DNA of 32,859 nucleotides from Methylobacterium sp. WL119 (GTDB taxonomy: Bacteria > Pseudomonadota > Alphaproteobacteria > Rhizobiales > Beijerinckiaceae), in contig NZ_VRUU01000055.1 in NCBI RefSeq assembly GCF_008039875.1, positions 1 to 32,859 of the forward strand, given 5' to 3'. Within the stretch, counting starts at the first letter, position 1. Every line of letters begins with the position of its first letter. The notes beneath the pieces are model-generated. The model ran no database searches. It was not told the DNA's origin and worked only from the letters and a program-made list of their open reading frames with translations. Both the position numbers and the translations under genes were made by a program. Shown here in pieces: positions 23,433 to 31,676 of the stretch.

Positions 23433-24717
23433 GATTCTCGCCGCGCTCCTGTCGAGCGCGGCCGTCGCGACCTCGGGATTCGCGACCTCCGCCCTGGCGC
23501 AGGGCGCGTCCCCCGCCGAGACCAAGGCGAAGGCGGACGACCTGGAGAAGCTGCAGGGCTTCAAGAGCACGAACACGGCGCCCGCGCCCGAGATCCCGCA
23601 GACCGGGCGCAAGGCCGACGCCATCCGCAAGACGCTCGGCAGGATCAAGCTGCCCGAGGGCTTCAAGATCGACGTCTACGCGATCGTGCCCGACGCCCGC
23701 TCGATCGCGGTCGGCCCCAATGCCGGCGTGCTGTTCGTCGGCACCCGCAAGACCAAGGTCTACACCGTCACCGACCGCGACAAGGACCGGGTCGCCGACG
23801 AGGTCCGCGCCTTCGCGCCGGGCATCGACTTCAAGATCCCCAACGGCGTCTGCTTCTCGAAGGACGGCGTGCTGACGGTCGTCGAGCAGAACCGGGTGCT
23901 GTCCTTCCCCGCGGCGGAGTTCTTCTACGAGAACCCGGACGTCGCCGCCGGCATCGTCGTCAAGCAGGGCGAGCTGATCCCGGCTGGGGAAGAGAGCTAC
24001 AACCACACCGCCCGGGTCTGCCGCGTCGGGCCCGACGGCAAGACCTACATCGCGCTGGGCCAGCCCTACAACGTGCCGGCGCCGGAGAAGCTCGAGCTGT
24101 ACCGGACGCACGGCATCGGCGGCATCGTGCGCGTGGACGCCGACGGCAAGAACCGCGAGGTCTACGCCACCGGCATCCGCAACTCCGTCGGCATCGACTT
24201 CGCGGCCGACAAGACGCTGTGGTTCACCGACAACCAGGTCGACGGCATGGGCGACGACAAGCCGCCGGGCGAGCTCAACCACGCGACAAAGGCCGGCGAG
24301 AACTTCGGCTTCCCGTGGTTCGGCGGCGGCGCCGTCCGCACCGTCGAGTACAAGGACCAGACGCCGCCGGCCGACGCCGTCGCGCCGGCGGCCGAGCTGC
24401 CGCCGCACGCGGCCGATCTCGGGCTGACCTTCTACAACGGCAAGCAGTTCCCCCAGGCCTATCGCGGCGGCCTCTTCATCGCCGAGCACGGCTCGTGGAA
24501 CCGCACCGAGCCGGTGGGCGCGCGGATCATGTTCGCGCCCGTCTCCGACGGCAAGGTCGGCGCGCCCAAGCCCTTCGCCGAGGGCTGGCTGACCGGCGAC
24601 GGCGAGTATCTCGGCCGCCCCGTGGACGTCGCGGTGCTGCTCGACGGCTCGCTCCTGGTCTCCGACGATGCGGCCGGGGCGATCTACCGGATCTCGTACG
24701 AAGGCGACGCGAAATAG
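23407..24717 (+). CDS. Exported sorbosone dehydrogenase-like (PQQ-type) beta-propeller protein
   Basis: The 436-residue protein has a signal peptide ending at SALAQG (about residue 31) and a six-bladed propeller of the soluble glucose/sorbosone dehydrogenase type. Typical segments are LPEGFKIDVYA, NGVCFSKDGVLTVVEQNRVL, GEESYNHTARVCRVGPDGKTYIALG, YATGIRNSVGIDF, LWFTDNQVDGMGDDKPPGELN and FIAEHGSWNR. Family members use pyrroloquinoline quinone to oxidise sugars or aldehydes in the periplasm; many methylobacterial ones have unknown substrates. A c-type cytochrome gene follows after 133 bp, a plausible electron acceptor. The start ATG lies in a tandem duplication. Confidence 0.88.
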   Translation: MRSVPMRSVILAALLSSAAVATSGFATSALAQGASPAETKAKADDLEKLQGFKSTNTAPAPEIPQTGRKADAIRKTLGRIKLPEGFKIDVYAIVPDARSIAVGPNAGVLFVGTRKTKVYTVTDRDKDRVADEVRAFAPGIDFKIPNGVCFSKDGVLTVVEQNRVLSFPAAEFFYENPDVAAGIVVKQGELIPAGEESYNHTARVCRVGPDGKTYIALGQPYNVPAPEKLELYRTHGIGGIVRVDADGKNREVYATGIRNSVGIDFAADKTLWFTDNQVDGMGDDKPPGELNHATKAGENFGFPWFGGGAVRTVEYKDQTPPADAVAPAAELPPHAADLGLTFYNGKQFPQAYRGGLFIAEHGSWNRTEPVGARIMFAPVSDGKVGAPKPFAEGWLTGDGEYLGRPVDVAVLLDGSLLVSDDAAGAIYRISYEGDAK

Positions 24718-24748
24718 GGCGATCGGCCGTCGAGGGCCGTGCACCCTC

Positions 24749-24775
24749 TTCCCTCCCCCGCGTAGGGGGAGGGAG
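24749..24775. repeat. Short GC hairpin related to the palindromic elements
   Basis: CCCTCCCCC (24751-24759) and GGGGGAGGG (24765-24773) form a perfect 9-bp stem with a GCGTA loop, and one further T-A pair extends it. It resembles the outer hairpin module of copies A and B, without their central core. It sits 33 bp after the dehydrogenase stop and may lower readthrough into the cytochrome gene. Confidence 0.6.
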
Positions 24776-24850
24776 AACGCGCCGAGCCTGCGTCGCCCAG
24801 CGCGGCGCACGCGCTGTCTGAGTCCCCCCGAGAATGCTTCCGGTCACCCC

Positions 24851-25171
24851 ATGCTCCGCCCATCCCTCCTCGCCCTGATCCTCGCCCTCGCGCCCGTCGC
24901 CGTCCAAGCGGGCGATGCCGCCGCCGGGCGCAAGCGGGCCACCGCCTGCCAGGCCTGCCACGGCATGGACGGGCTCTCGAAGCTGCCCGAGGCCCCCAAC
25001 CTCGCCGGCCAAGTCGAGATCTACCTGGTGAAGGCGCTGACAGAGTACCGCGACGGGACGCGGCAGAACCCGGTGATGTCGGTCGTGGCGAAGGACCTGT
25101 CGGACGCCGACATCGCCAACCTCGCGGCCTATTACGGCGGCCTGCAGATCGAGGTGATCCCGCCGGGCTGA
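24851..25171 (+). CDS. Small periplasmic class I cytochrome c
   Basis: The 106-residue protein has a signal peptide (about 1-20, ending AVQAG), one haem c site CQACH at 33-37 and a probable axial Met76 (NPVMS). The C-terminal helix DLSDADIANLAAYYGGL is usual for small single-domain cytochromes similar to half of cytochrome c4. It likely shuttles electrons in the periplasm, and its position after a putative PQQ-type dehydrogenase makes it a candidate acceptor. The ribosome-binding region before the ATG is weak. Confidence 0.9.
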   Translation: MLRPSLLALILALAPVAVQAGDAAAGRKRATACQACHGMDGLSKLPEAPNLAGQVEIYLVKALTEYRDGTRQNPVMSVVAKDLSDADIANLAAYYGGLQIEVIPPG

Positions 25172-25238
25172 GGTCCCGAGGCGGCTTTCGCCCGGCGCCC
25201 CGTCGCCCTATCCCGATCGAACGACGCGGAGGTTTCCG

Positions 25239-25682
25239 ATGTGGACGTCGACGATGCCGCGCCCGGAGGCGTCGGCCTTTCGCCAGCGCGCATGGCCGGC
25301 CATGCCGGCGTCGCGCGGGCTGCTCGCCCTCGGCACCGTCCTGGCGCTCGCCGCCGCGGGCTTGATCGTCGCGCGCGCCCCGGCGACGGCGATCGATCCC
25401 GATCTGGTGCGGGTGATCCGCGCCATGGCCGTGATCAAGGGCGGCTTCGCCGCGATGGCGCTCGCCGCGTGCTGGTGGCGCCTCGGGCAGCCGGCCTCGG
25501 GCTGGCGGGCGGTCGCCTACGTCGCGGGCCCGGCGCTGATGGCGGGCGGCGCCCTCCCGCTGTGGTCGCTGCAGAGCGTCGGCGCCGCCGCGCTCGGCCT
25601 GCATCTCGGGCTGTTCGGCGTGCTCGCCGCCGGGCTGACGGACCCCGCCTTCTTCGACGGCCGGCACCGCCGGCGCACGTGA
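25239..25682 (+). CDS. Hypothetical four-helix membrane protein
   Basis: The 147-residue protein has a basic N-terminus and four hydrophobic segments (about 27-45, 62-82, 90-109 and 112-132) and ends in an Arg-rich tail. GGAGG lies 8 bp before the ATG. I do not recognise the family. It follows the cytochrome c gene by 67 bp in the same direction, so it may belong to the same transcript; a role in electron transfer cannot be claimed from the sequence. Confidence 0.75.
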   Translation: MWTSTMPRPEASAFRQRAWPAMPASRGLLALGTVLALAAAGLIVARAPATAIDPDLVRVIRAMAVIKGGFAAMALAACWWRLGQPASGWRAVAYVAGPALMAGGALPLWSLQSVGAAALGLHLGLFGVLAAGLTDPAFFDGRHRRRT

Positions 25683-25728
25683 CGCGTTTTCGAGCGCGAT
25701 GGAGGCCGGATCGCGTGAAGAAAACGCG
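25683..25728. terminator. Bidirectional stem between convergent genes
   Basis: CGCGTTTTC (25683-25691) pairs with GAAAACGCG (25720-25728), and inside it CGCGAT (25695-25700) pairs with ATCGCG (25710-25715). The structure begins directly after the stop of the membrane protein gene and lies 18 bp from the stop of the convergent acetyltransferase gene. The T-run and A-run in the arms suit termination in both directions. Confidence 0.55.
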
Positions 25729-25745
25729 ACTGCAAAGAAGACGCC

Positions 25746-26870
25746 TCAGCGGCCGAGGCGCCGCCGCGCCGCGTCGCGGGCGCGGTGCTCGAAGCGGGCG
25801 AGGCGGACGCGCCGCTCCAGCGAGAGCGCGTCGCGGCCCGGCGGCATCGCGATGATCTCGGCGACGCGCTCGCGCTCGCGATACAGGCTTTCCAGGGCCG
25901 AGCCCGCGAGCGTCGCCGAATCAAGCCGGTCGGCGAAGGCGGTCTCGTGGCAGGCGCGCACGATCTCAGCTTCGAGCAGCAGGCCCGGGGCGCAGGCGCG
26001 CCGGTCCTCGTCGTAGGCGGTCTTCAGCAGCGTCGCGGTGCCGCCGCCGGTGAGCGCGAGGCTGATCGCGACCGGCCTGCCGTCGACGGCCAGGATGTCG
26101 GCGCGCGCCCGGACGGGCCCGTGCGTCGGCCCGAACAGCGCGCACGCGAAGGCCGCGTGCTCCGGGCGACAGGCCATCGCCGAGCCGGTCGCGCCCTTCC
26201 AGCCCGCGCGCTCCAGTGCGAGGAAGGCGGCGACCGCCCGCTCCAGGCCCGGGCCGGAGGCCACCGTCTCGAACGTCACCGCGCCGGCCTCGCTCAAGCG
26301 CTTGGCGCGGCGGCGCAGGTCCTTCAGGCGGGCCCTGTGCGGGTGGCTGGCGAGGAAGGCGTCGTGGCTCGCGCGCCGGTCTAGCACCGGGCGCTCGAAG
26401 GCGGCCACCGTGGCCCGGCGCCAGCCGGCGCGGTCCATGGCGGCGACGAGCCCGGCACCGGCCGGCCCGTCGAGGGACAGCAGCGGCCAGCGCCAGGCGC
26501 GCCCGCCCGAGGCCGCGCCGAGGCCCGCGACGAGGGCGTCGAACACCGCATCCGGCCCGTCGGCGACGAGGGGCGCCGTCGCGGTGACGAAGGGCGAGAG
26601 GAAGGGCCGCGCGACGCGCCCGCCGAGGCCGCTGAGATCGCGCACCATCCGGTAGGGCAGGGCGGCCTCGAGCCGTCCCTCGCGGCGGACGGTGACGAAA
26701 CGCAGGGCCTCGGCGCCGAGGCCCGCCCGCTGGTGCGCTTCCACGACGTGGCGCGCGTAATGCGGATGCGGCGCCCGCGCGCGGCCGAACAGGTCGTCCC
26801 ATTCTTCGGGACGCGGCGCGTCGGACGGCCCGGCCTCGATCGCGGGGACGGGCGATGCGACCCGGATCAT
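25746..26870 (-). CDS. CelD/FemAB-like GNAT-fold acetyltransferase
   Basis: The 374-residue protein has the double-GNAT layout of the CelD/BcsL and FemAB-like group. An N-terminal half carries WDDLFGRARAPHPHYARHVVEAH. The C-terminal acetyltransferase domain has LKDLRRRAKRLSEAG, FLALERAGWKGATGSAM, the core strand ADILAVDGRPVAISLALTGGGTATLLKTAYDEDRRACAPGLLLEAEIV, and DRLDSATLAGSALESLY. Such proteins occur in exopolysaccharide and cellulose loci and may transfer acyl or aminoacyl groups. The ATG overlaps the end of the flippase gene by 4 bp (ATGA), so both are translationally coupled. Confidence 0.83.
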   Translation of the reverse strand: MIRVASPVPAIEAGPSDAPRPEEWDDLFGRARAPHPHYARHVVEAHQRAGLGAEALRFVTVRREGRLEAALPYRMVRDLSGLGGRVARPFLSPFVTATAPLVADGPDAVFDALVAGLGAASGGRAWRWPLLSLDGPAGAGLVAAMDRAGWRRATVAAFERPVLDRRASHDAFLASHPHRARLKDLRRRAKRLSEAGAVTFETVASGPGLERAVAAFLALERAGWKGATGSAMACRPEHAAFACALFGPTHGPVRARADILAVDGRPVAISLALTGGGTATLLKTAYDEDRRACAPGLLLEAEIVRACHETAFADRLDSATLAGSALESLYRERERVAEIIAMPPGRDALSLERRVRLARFEHRARDAARRRLGR

Positions 26871-28213
26871 CGGGCGCCCATCGCGAAAAGGCCGGCCCAG
26901 ACCGGGGTCGCGAGGCCGTGCACGCGCCGCGCCGCCAGCGCGAGGATGCCGGCCCGCAGGACCGTGGTCAGCGCCATCCCCAGCGCTGCCCCGATCACCC
27001 CGAGCGGCGGCACGAGGACGAGGCAGGCGCCGACCGCCACCGCCAGCATCGCCAGCGTGATGCCGGCGCAGAGCCGCTCGCCGCCGAGCATGGTCAACAG
27101 GTCCTCGCCCGGGCCGAACAGGCTCGCCGCGACGCTGCCGGCGGCCAGTACCGCGAGGATCGGGATGCTGTCGGAGAATTGCGGCCCGAACATCGCCAGC
27201 AGCAGCGGGCTCGCGGCGACGACCCCGAGCGCCACCAGGGCGGTGGCGGCCAACGTGCCGCGGCCCTGCAGGCGCACCAGCCAGGCGAGCGTGTCCCGGT
27301 CGCCGACCGCGTGCGCCGCGCTGAAGCGCTGCGCGGTGGCGGCGACGGCGGCGAAATGGACGAACACGACGAACTGCTGGATCCGCGTCGCGGCGAAGTA
27401 CAGGCCGACGGCGGAGGGCGGCATCAGGAAGCCGAGCACGACGACGTCGACGAAGGTGAAGCCGGCATTGGCCAGGTCGATCAGCGCGATCGGCAGGCTG
27501 GCGCCGAGCCAGTGCCGCCAGCGGTAGCGGCGCGGGCCCCGGGGCAGCGTGCGCGCCATCCGCGCCAGCACCAGCCCGGCCTGGATCGCGACGGCGAGGA
27601 TCGCGGCTGCGAGCATGCAGGCCATCGCCACCCAGGCCTCGGCCGGCGCGCCGAGCAGGATCGCGGCGACCATCGCGACCATCATCACGGTCTGGCGCAG
27701 CAGGTAGGGCGGCGCGATCGCCAGCACCGCCCAGTTCTGGCTGCGGGCGAGGCCTTCCAAGTAATCCTGGAGCGCGAACAGCGGCAATACGAGCGCCGCG
27801 ACGAGGAGCGGCGCGCGGTAGGGCCCGGCGACCCAGCCCGGCCACAGCGTCAGCACCGCGGCTCCGAGCAGCGCGACGGCCAGGGCCGCACCGCCGATCG
27901 CGACGGCGCCGGCCACGAGGTAGCCGCGGGCGTGGTCGAGGTCGCCGCGGGCCTGGTCCACCGGCAGGAAGCGGCAGGCGCCCTGCGACAGGCCGAGCGT
28001 CACCGAATGGCCGATCATCGCGGTCCAGACCCAGACCGTGGCGAAGACGCCGTATTCCTGCCAGCCCATCAGGCGGGCGGTGAGCACCTGCGCGCCGTAG
28101 GCGAAACCGGCCGAGGCGATGCGGATCGCGAACACGTCGAGGGCGGTGCGGGCCGGGCCGGTCGCGGCGATGCGCAGGCGGCGGACGGCCGAGCCGAGGG
28201 TCGCCGCCGCCAT
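26867..28213 (-). CDS. Wzx-like polysaccharide flippase (MOP superfamily)
   Basis: The 448-residue protein has about 12-14 membrane segments. The N-terminal motif FAIRIASAGFAYGAQVLTARLMGWQEYGVFATVW is characteristic of polysaccharide transporters of the Wzx/RfbX family. GLSQGACRFLP, and in the second half PPSAVGLYFAATRIQQFVVF, fit too. Members move lipid-linked oligosaccharide units to the periplasmic side of the inner membrane. The coupled acetyltransferase gene downstream and the rhamnose genes nearby fit an envelope polysaccharide pathway. No polymerase (Wzy) is seen. The 95 bp upstream contain a small hairpin near 28276-28291 and no gene. Confidence 0.86.
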   Translation of the reverse strand: MAAATLGSAVRRLRIAATGPARTALDVFAIRIASAGFAYGAQVLTARLMGWQEYGVFATVWVWTAMIGHSVTLGLSQGACRFLPVDQARGDLDHARGYLVAGAVAIGGAALAVALLGAAVLTLWPGWVAGPYRAPLLVAALVLPLFALQDYLEGLARSQNWAVLAIAPPYLLRQTVMMVAMVAAILLGAPAEAWVAMACMLAAAILAVAIQAGLVLARMARTLPRGPRRYRWRHWLGASLPIALIDLANAGFTFVDVVVLGFLMPPSAVGLYFAATRIQQFVVFVHFAAVAATAQRFSAAHAVGDRDTLAWLVRLQGRGTLAATALVALGVVAASPLLLAMFGPQFSDSIPILAVLAAGSVAASLFGPGEDLLTMLGGERLCAGITLAMLAVAVGACLVLVPPLGVIGAALGMALTTVLRAGILALAARRVHGLATPVWAGLFAMGAR

Positions 28214-28308
28214 CTCCGCCTCCCTCGACCGCGCGGTTCCGCACCGCGCGGATCGGACCCGAGCCCTAACCCGGGCCCCGTTGCGGCGGGGTTAATGGGC
28301 CGGCGCCG

Positions 28309-29208
28309 TCACGGCCTGGGGGGCGCGACCGCCGCGCCCAGGGTGCCGGACGTCTCGCGCGGCGGCGCGGCCGCGCTGCCGGTGGCGTCGGGCTGCTGCA
28401 GCGACAGCGTGATCGCCCGGCTGACATGCTCGGCCATGCAGCGCAGGCCGAGGTCGTTCAGCCGGAATTGCTGGCCGAGCATGTGGCCCTCGCCCTTGTC
28501 GCTGCGCCCGGCGAGGTAGCGCATCGCGTCGTAGCGCAGCACCAGCGGCACCTTCTCATTCGTCGCCACGGTGCGCACCGACTGGACGATGCTGGTGTAG
28601 TACGCGTCGGCGGCGAGGCTGGCGGTGTAGAGCGGATCGACCAGGACCACGTCGATGTCGTGCGACTTGATCCACCTCACGGTCTCTGTGAGGGCGTCGG
28701 TGAAGGCGTCGAGCTCGACCCGGGCGAGGGCGTCGTGGGTACCCACCTGCCAGATCACGAGGTCCGGCTCGACGTCGGCCACCATGCTGCGCAGGCGCTC
28801 CGCCGCGCCCGAGGCGATCTCGCCCTGGAGGCCGCGATACTCCATCACTACGTCGACGTTGGGCATCGCGCGCTCCAGCGCCGTCTCGAGCTTGACCGGG
28901 TAGGTCGCGGACGCGCCGGGCGCGGCATTGCCGCCGATGGCGAGCACCCGCACCGGGCGCTTCTTCAGGATCGCCGCCTTCACCGCCTCGAGCTGGGCCA
29001 GCGTGTAGAGCTGCGAGCCCGGCACGCGGCATTCGGGCGACAGGCTGGGATCGGCGGGCTCCGCCTCCTTGGCCGCGGCGCCGGAGGGCGGGGACACGAT
29101 CATGGGAGCGCCGCTCGACCGGGGCGCGGCCTCGCGGGGGGCGTCCTGCGCATCCGCGGGGGCGCTCGCGATGAGGCCGAGGAGCAGGGCGGCGGCGATC
29201 CGGCGCAT
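28309..29208 (-). CDS. Exported SGNH/GDSL-family protein with degenerate catalytic motifs
   Basis: The 299-residue protein has a signal peptide (about 1-21) and a Pro/Ala-rich linker, then an SGNH-fold domain. The order of blocks is clear: VLAIGGNAAPGASATYPVKLE (block I position), YRGLQGE (block II), DLVIWQVGTHDAL (block III) and GQQFRLNDLGLRCMAEHV (block V). In the related methylobacterial and rhizobial proteins I recall, block I carries G-S-S-S, block III G-T-N and block V F-H. Here the Ser, Asn and His positions are Asn, His and Arg, so hydrolase activity is doubtful. The gene lies 11 bp downstream of the OpgC-like gene and is probably in its operon. Confidence 0.82.
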   Translation of the reverse strand: MRRIAAALLLGLIASAPADAQDAPREAAPRSSGAPMIVSPPSGAAAKEAEPADPSLSPECRVPGSQLYTLAQLEAVKAAILKKRPVRVLAIGGNAAPGASATYPVKLETALERAMPNVDVVMEYRGLQGEIASGAAERLRSMVADVEPDLVIWQVGTHDALARVELDAFTDALTETVRWIKSHDIDVVLVDPLYTASLAADAYYTSIVQSVRTVATNEKVPLVLRYDAMRYLAGRSDKGEGHMLGQQFRLNDLGLRCMAEHVSRAITLSLQQPDATGSAAAPPRETSGTLGAAVAPPRP

Positions 29209-29219
29209 CGCGGCGGCCC

Positions 29220-30311
29220 TCACGACGCCACCCGGACTTTTCGGCCGCGCCATTCCACGAACCACGCGGTCGCGCCGAGGCCGACGATGCCGACGGCGAG
29301 CACGATCATGTCGACGATCAATCCGCCGCCGGTCCGAAAGCGCAGGAGCTGGCCGCCGAGGCTCAAGATCGATCCCATGGAGAACACGGCCAGGGAATTC
29401 CGGCCCAGGCTCGCAAGATACCCGACAATCAAGGGGATGCGGGGCGCGATGATACCGTAGACCGGGCCGAATGCGAGAAGGACGCCCACGAAATGTAACA
29501 GGCGCGCCGGCGTCAAGTAGGTCTTGTCGAAGCTGAACAGCAGTCGCGGGTCCGGGACCAGCATCGGATCGGGGCGGATCTCCAGCACCGAGAGCACGAT
29601 CCCGAGGACGACGATCGCGATCCCGAGGGGGAACAGGCGGCGCGACCACAGCCGCAGCGTGCCCGAGGTGCGGTTCCAGTCCTGCAGGACGAAGCCGAGC
29701 ACCAGGAGCAGCTGCCAGCACCACGGATCGAAGAACCAGTCGCCCTGCCCGGGCCAGGACGGCAGGTTCCACTCCTCGACGAGGCTGGCGAGGTAGAGGC
29801 CGGCCGAGAGCCCGAGGGCGAGGAGCCGGCTCTCTCTGGCGATCAGCACGAAGACCGGGGCGATCCCGAGCAGCACCACGTAGAGCGGCAGGATGTTGAA
29901 GAACCCGAGCTGGTGGGTGAGCAGCACCATGCCGACGACGGTTTGGATCGGGTCGGCGAAGAACCCGCCGGCATTGTGCCATTCGAGGATCAGCGGGTTG
30001 TCGAAGACCAGCGCGGTGCCGGCGATCATCGCCAGCGCGATCACCATCACGGCGAGCTGCGCCCGGTAGACCTCGATGGTGCGCGACAGGAGGCGCAGCA
30101 CCGAGCGCAGCCGCGGCTCGGGCGTGCCGTCGCGGCCGCGGGTGGCGATGCCGATCGACCAGCCGGCCAGGAACACGAACAGCTCGGCCGCGTCCGAGAT
30201 GCCGTACTGCGAGTAGGTGTAGCGCTCGAAGGTGTTGCCGGGGACGTGATTGATGAAGATCGTGACCAGGGCGAGCCCGCGCCAGAAATCGATCGCGTTC
30301 GGTTCCCGCAT
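29220..30311 (-). CDS. OpgC-like membrane acyltransferase
   Basis: The 363-residue protein has about ten membrane helices. Its N-terminus carries IDFWRGLALVTIFINHVPGN with the conserved His22, followed by FERYTYSQYGISDAAELFVFLAGWSIGIA, the signature of the OpgC family. E. coli OpgC adds succinyl groups to periplasmic glucans, and relatives O-acylate other envelope sugars; the acceptor here is unknown. The start is the ATG at 30309-30311. It is divergent from a small secreted protein gene (gap 183 bp) and leads the SGNH-family gene by 11 bp, suggesting a coupled acyl-modification unit. Confidence 0.87.
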   Translation of the reverse strand: MREPNAIDFWRGLALVTIFINHVPGNTFERYTYSQYGISDAAELFVFLAGWSIGIATRGRDGTPEPRLRSVLRLLSRTIEVYRAQLAVMVIALAMIAGTALVFDNPLILEWHNAGGFFADPIQTVVGMVLLTHQLGFFNILPLYVVLLGIAPVFVLIARESRLLALGLSAGLYLASLVEEWNLPSWPGQGDWFFDPWCWQLLLVLGFVLQDWNRTSGTLRLWSRRLFPLGIAIVVLGIVLSVLEIRPDPMLVPDPRLLFSFDKTYLTPARLLHFVGVLLAFGPVYGIIAPRIPLIVGYLASLGRNSLAVFSMGSILSLGGQLLRFRTGGGLIVDMIVLAVGIVGLGATAWFVEWRGRKVRVAS

Positions 30312-30494
30312 CGCGGTGTCGGCTCCGGAAGTTCGGCGTGCGGGTTCGTCCGCCGGCGGCGCGTCGCGACGCGGCGAAGGCCGGTCCTGATACGGCGGCG
30401 CAGGCCCGACTGCAAAGGTGCGCCGCAGACGCCCCGCCCCGCGGGTCGAACCGACACGCCGTCGCCCGCGTTACGCCGGGACAAGGAGCCGACG

Positions 30495-30767
30495 ATGTCC
30501 AGAACCCACGGAATTTCCGCTTTCGCCCTCGCCGCCGCTGTGGCCGCGTCATGGTCGGGCCAAGCGCTCGCCCAGGCCCAGACGGGCACGGGCGGCGGGC
30601 CGACCACGACGATCACCGCGCCGAACACCTCGAGCGTCGGCCAGACCGTTCCGCGCCCGGGCGCCGCCGGCGAGGGCAGATTGGGCGACCGGGAGACGCG
30701 GACGGCCAACGAGAAGAAGGACGATCAGCTCATGCGCGGCATCTGCATCGGCTGCAGCAAGCAGTGA
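30495..30767 (+). CDS. Small secreted protein with C-terminal CxxC
   Basis: The 90-residue product starts with a signal peptide (MSRTHGISAFALAAAVAASW to about ALAQA, residue 26). The mature part is a Thr/Gly/Pro-rich disordered stretch, then a charged segment (RETRTANEKKDDQLMRG) and the ending CIGCSKQ with a CxxC pair. AAGGAG lies 6 bp before the ATG. I do not recognise the family. The CxxC could bind metal or form a disulfide. It is divergent from the OpgC-like gene and convergent with rfbA. Confidence 0.75.
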   Translation: MSRTHGISAFALAAAVAASWSGQALAQAQTGTGGGPTTTITAPNTSSVGQTVPRPGAAGEGRLGDRETRTANEKKDDQLMRGICIGCSKQ

Positions 30768-30797
30768 CGGCGGCCCGGCGGTTCACTGAACCCGAGT

Positions 30798-31676
30798 TCA
30801 CGCCGCCGGGTTCTCGCGTGCCAATCGCAACAGGTTCTGTCCGTAGGCGGTCTTCTTGAACAGCTCGCCGCGGGCGACGAGCTGCTCGTGGCCGATGAAG
30901 CCCTGCTCGAACGCGATCTCCTCCAGGCAGGCGACCTGCAGCCCCTGGCGGTGCTGGATCGTGCGCACGAACTCGGAAGCCTCGAGCAGGCTGTCGTGCG
31001 TGCCGGTGTCGAGCCAGGCGTAGCCGCGGGACATCTTCTCGACGTGGAGCTGGCCGCGCTCGAGATAGGCCTCGTTGACCGAGGTGATCTCGAGCTCGCC
31101 CCGCGCCGAGGGCGTCACCGCGGCGGCGATGTCGAGCACCTGATTGTCGTAGAAGTACAGGCCGGTCACCGCCCAGGTCGATTCCGGCTCGGCCGGCTTC
31201 TCGACCAGCCGCAACGGCCGCCCGGCCGCGTCGAGCGTGACCACGCCGTAGGCCTGCGGGTTCTCGACGTGGTAGGCAAATACCGTCGCCCCCGCCTTGC
31301 GCTCGGCGGCGCGCGCCAGCAGCTCGGTCATGCCGGCGCCGAAGAACAGGTTGTCGCCGAGAATCAAGGCGACGGAATCGTCGCCGACGAACTCGCGGCC
31401 GATGAGGAAGGCCTGCGCCAGCCCCTCGGGCTTGGGCTGCACCGCGTAGGCGAAGCGCAGCCCGAACTGCTCGCCGGTGCCGAACAGGCGCTTGTAGTTG
31501 TCGAGGTGCTCGGGGCTGGAGATGATCAGGATCTCGCGGATGCCGGCCAGCATCAGCACCGAGACCGGGTAGTAGATCATCGGCTTGTCGTAGACCGGCA
31601 GCAGCTGCTTGTTGATCGACAGCGTCGCCGGGTGCAGCCGCGTGCCGGAGCCGCCGGCCAGGATGATGCCCTTCAT
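30798..31676 (-). CDS. rfbA: Glucose-1-phosphate thymidylyltransferase
   Basis: RfbA makes dTDP-glucose from glucose 1-phosphate and dTTP, the first step to dTDP-L-rhamnose. The 292-residue protein has IILAGGSGTRLHPAT with the nucleotide-binding Arg, KQLLPVYDKPMIYYP, LGDNLFFG, the YGVV segment, EKP, and WLDTGTHDSL, all as in the family. It begins within the last bases of rfbD (ATGA overlap of 4 bp). The order rfbB-rfbD-rfbA suggests that rfbC lies upstream outside the window. Confidence 0.97.
   Translation of the reverse strand: MKGIILAGGSGTRLHPATLSINKQLLPVYDKPMIYYPVSVLMLAGIREILIISSPEHLDNYKRLFGTGEQFGLRFAYAVQPKPEGLAQAFLIGREFVGDDSVALILGDNLFFGAGMTELLARAAERKAGATVFAYHVENPQAYGVVTLDAAGRPLRLVEKPAEPESTWAVTGLYFYDNQVLDIAAAVTPSARGELEITSVNEAYLERGQLHVEKMSRGYAWLDTGTHDSLLEASEFVRTIQHRQGLQVACLEEIAFEQGFIGHEQLVARGELFKKTAYGQNLLRLARENPAA

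Noticed and set aside
30360..30373. A 14-bp palindrome, CGCGTCGCGACGCG, in the opgC upstream gap
   Set aside because: CpG-rich palindromes of this length are expected by chance in such GC-rich DNA, and no repeat or promoter element is associated.
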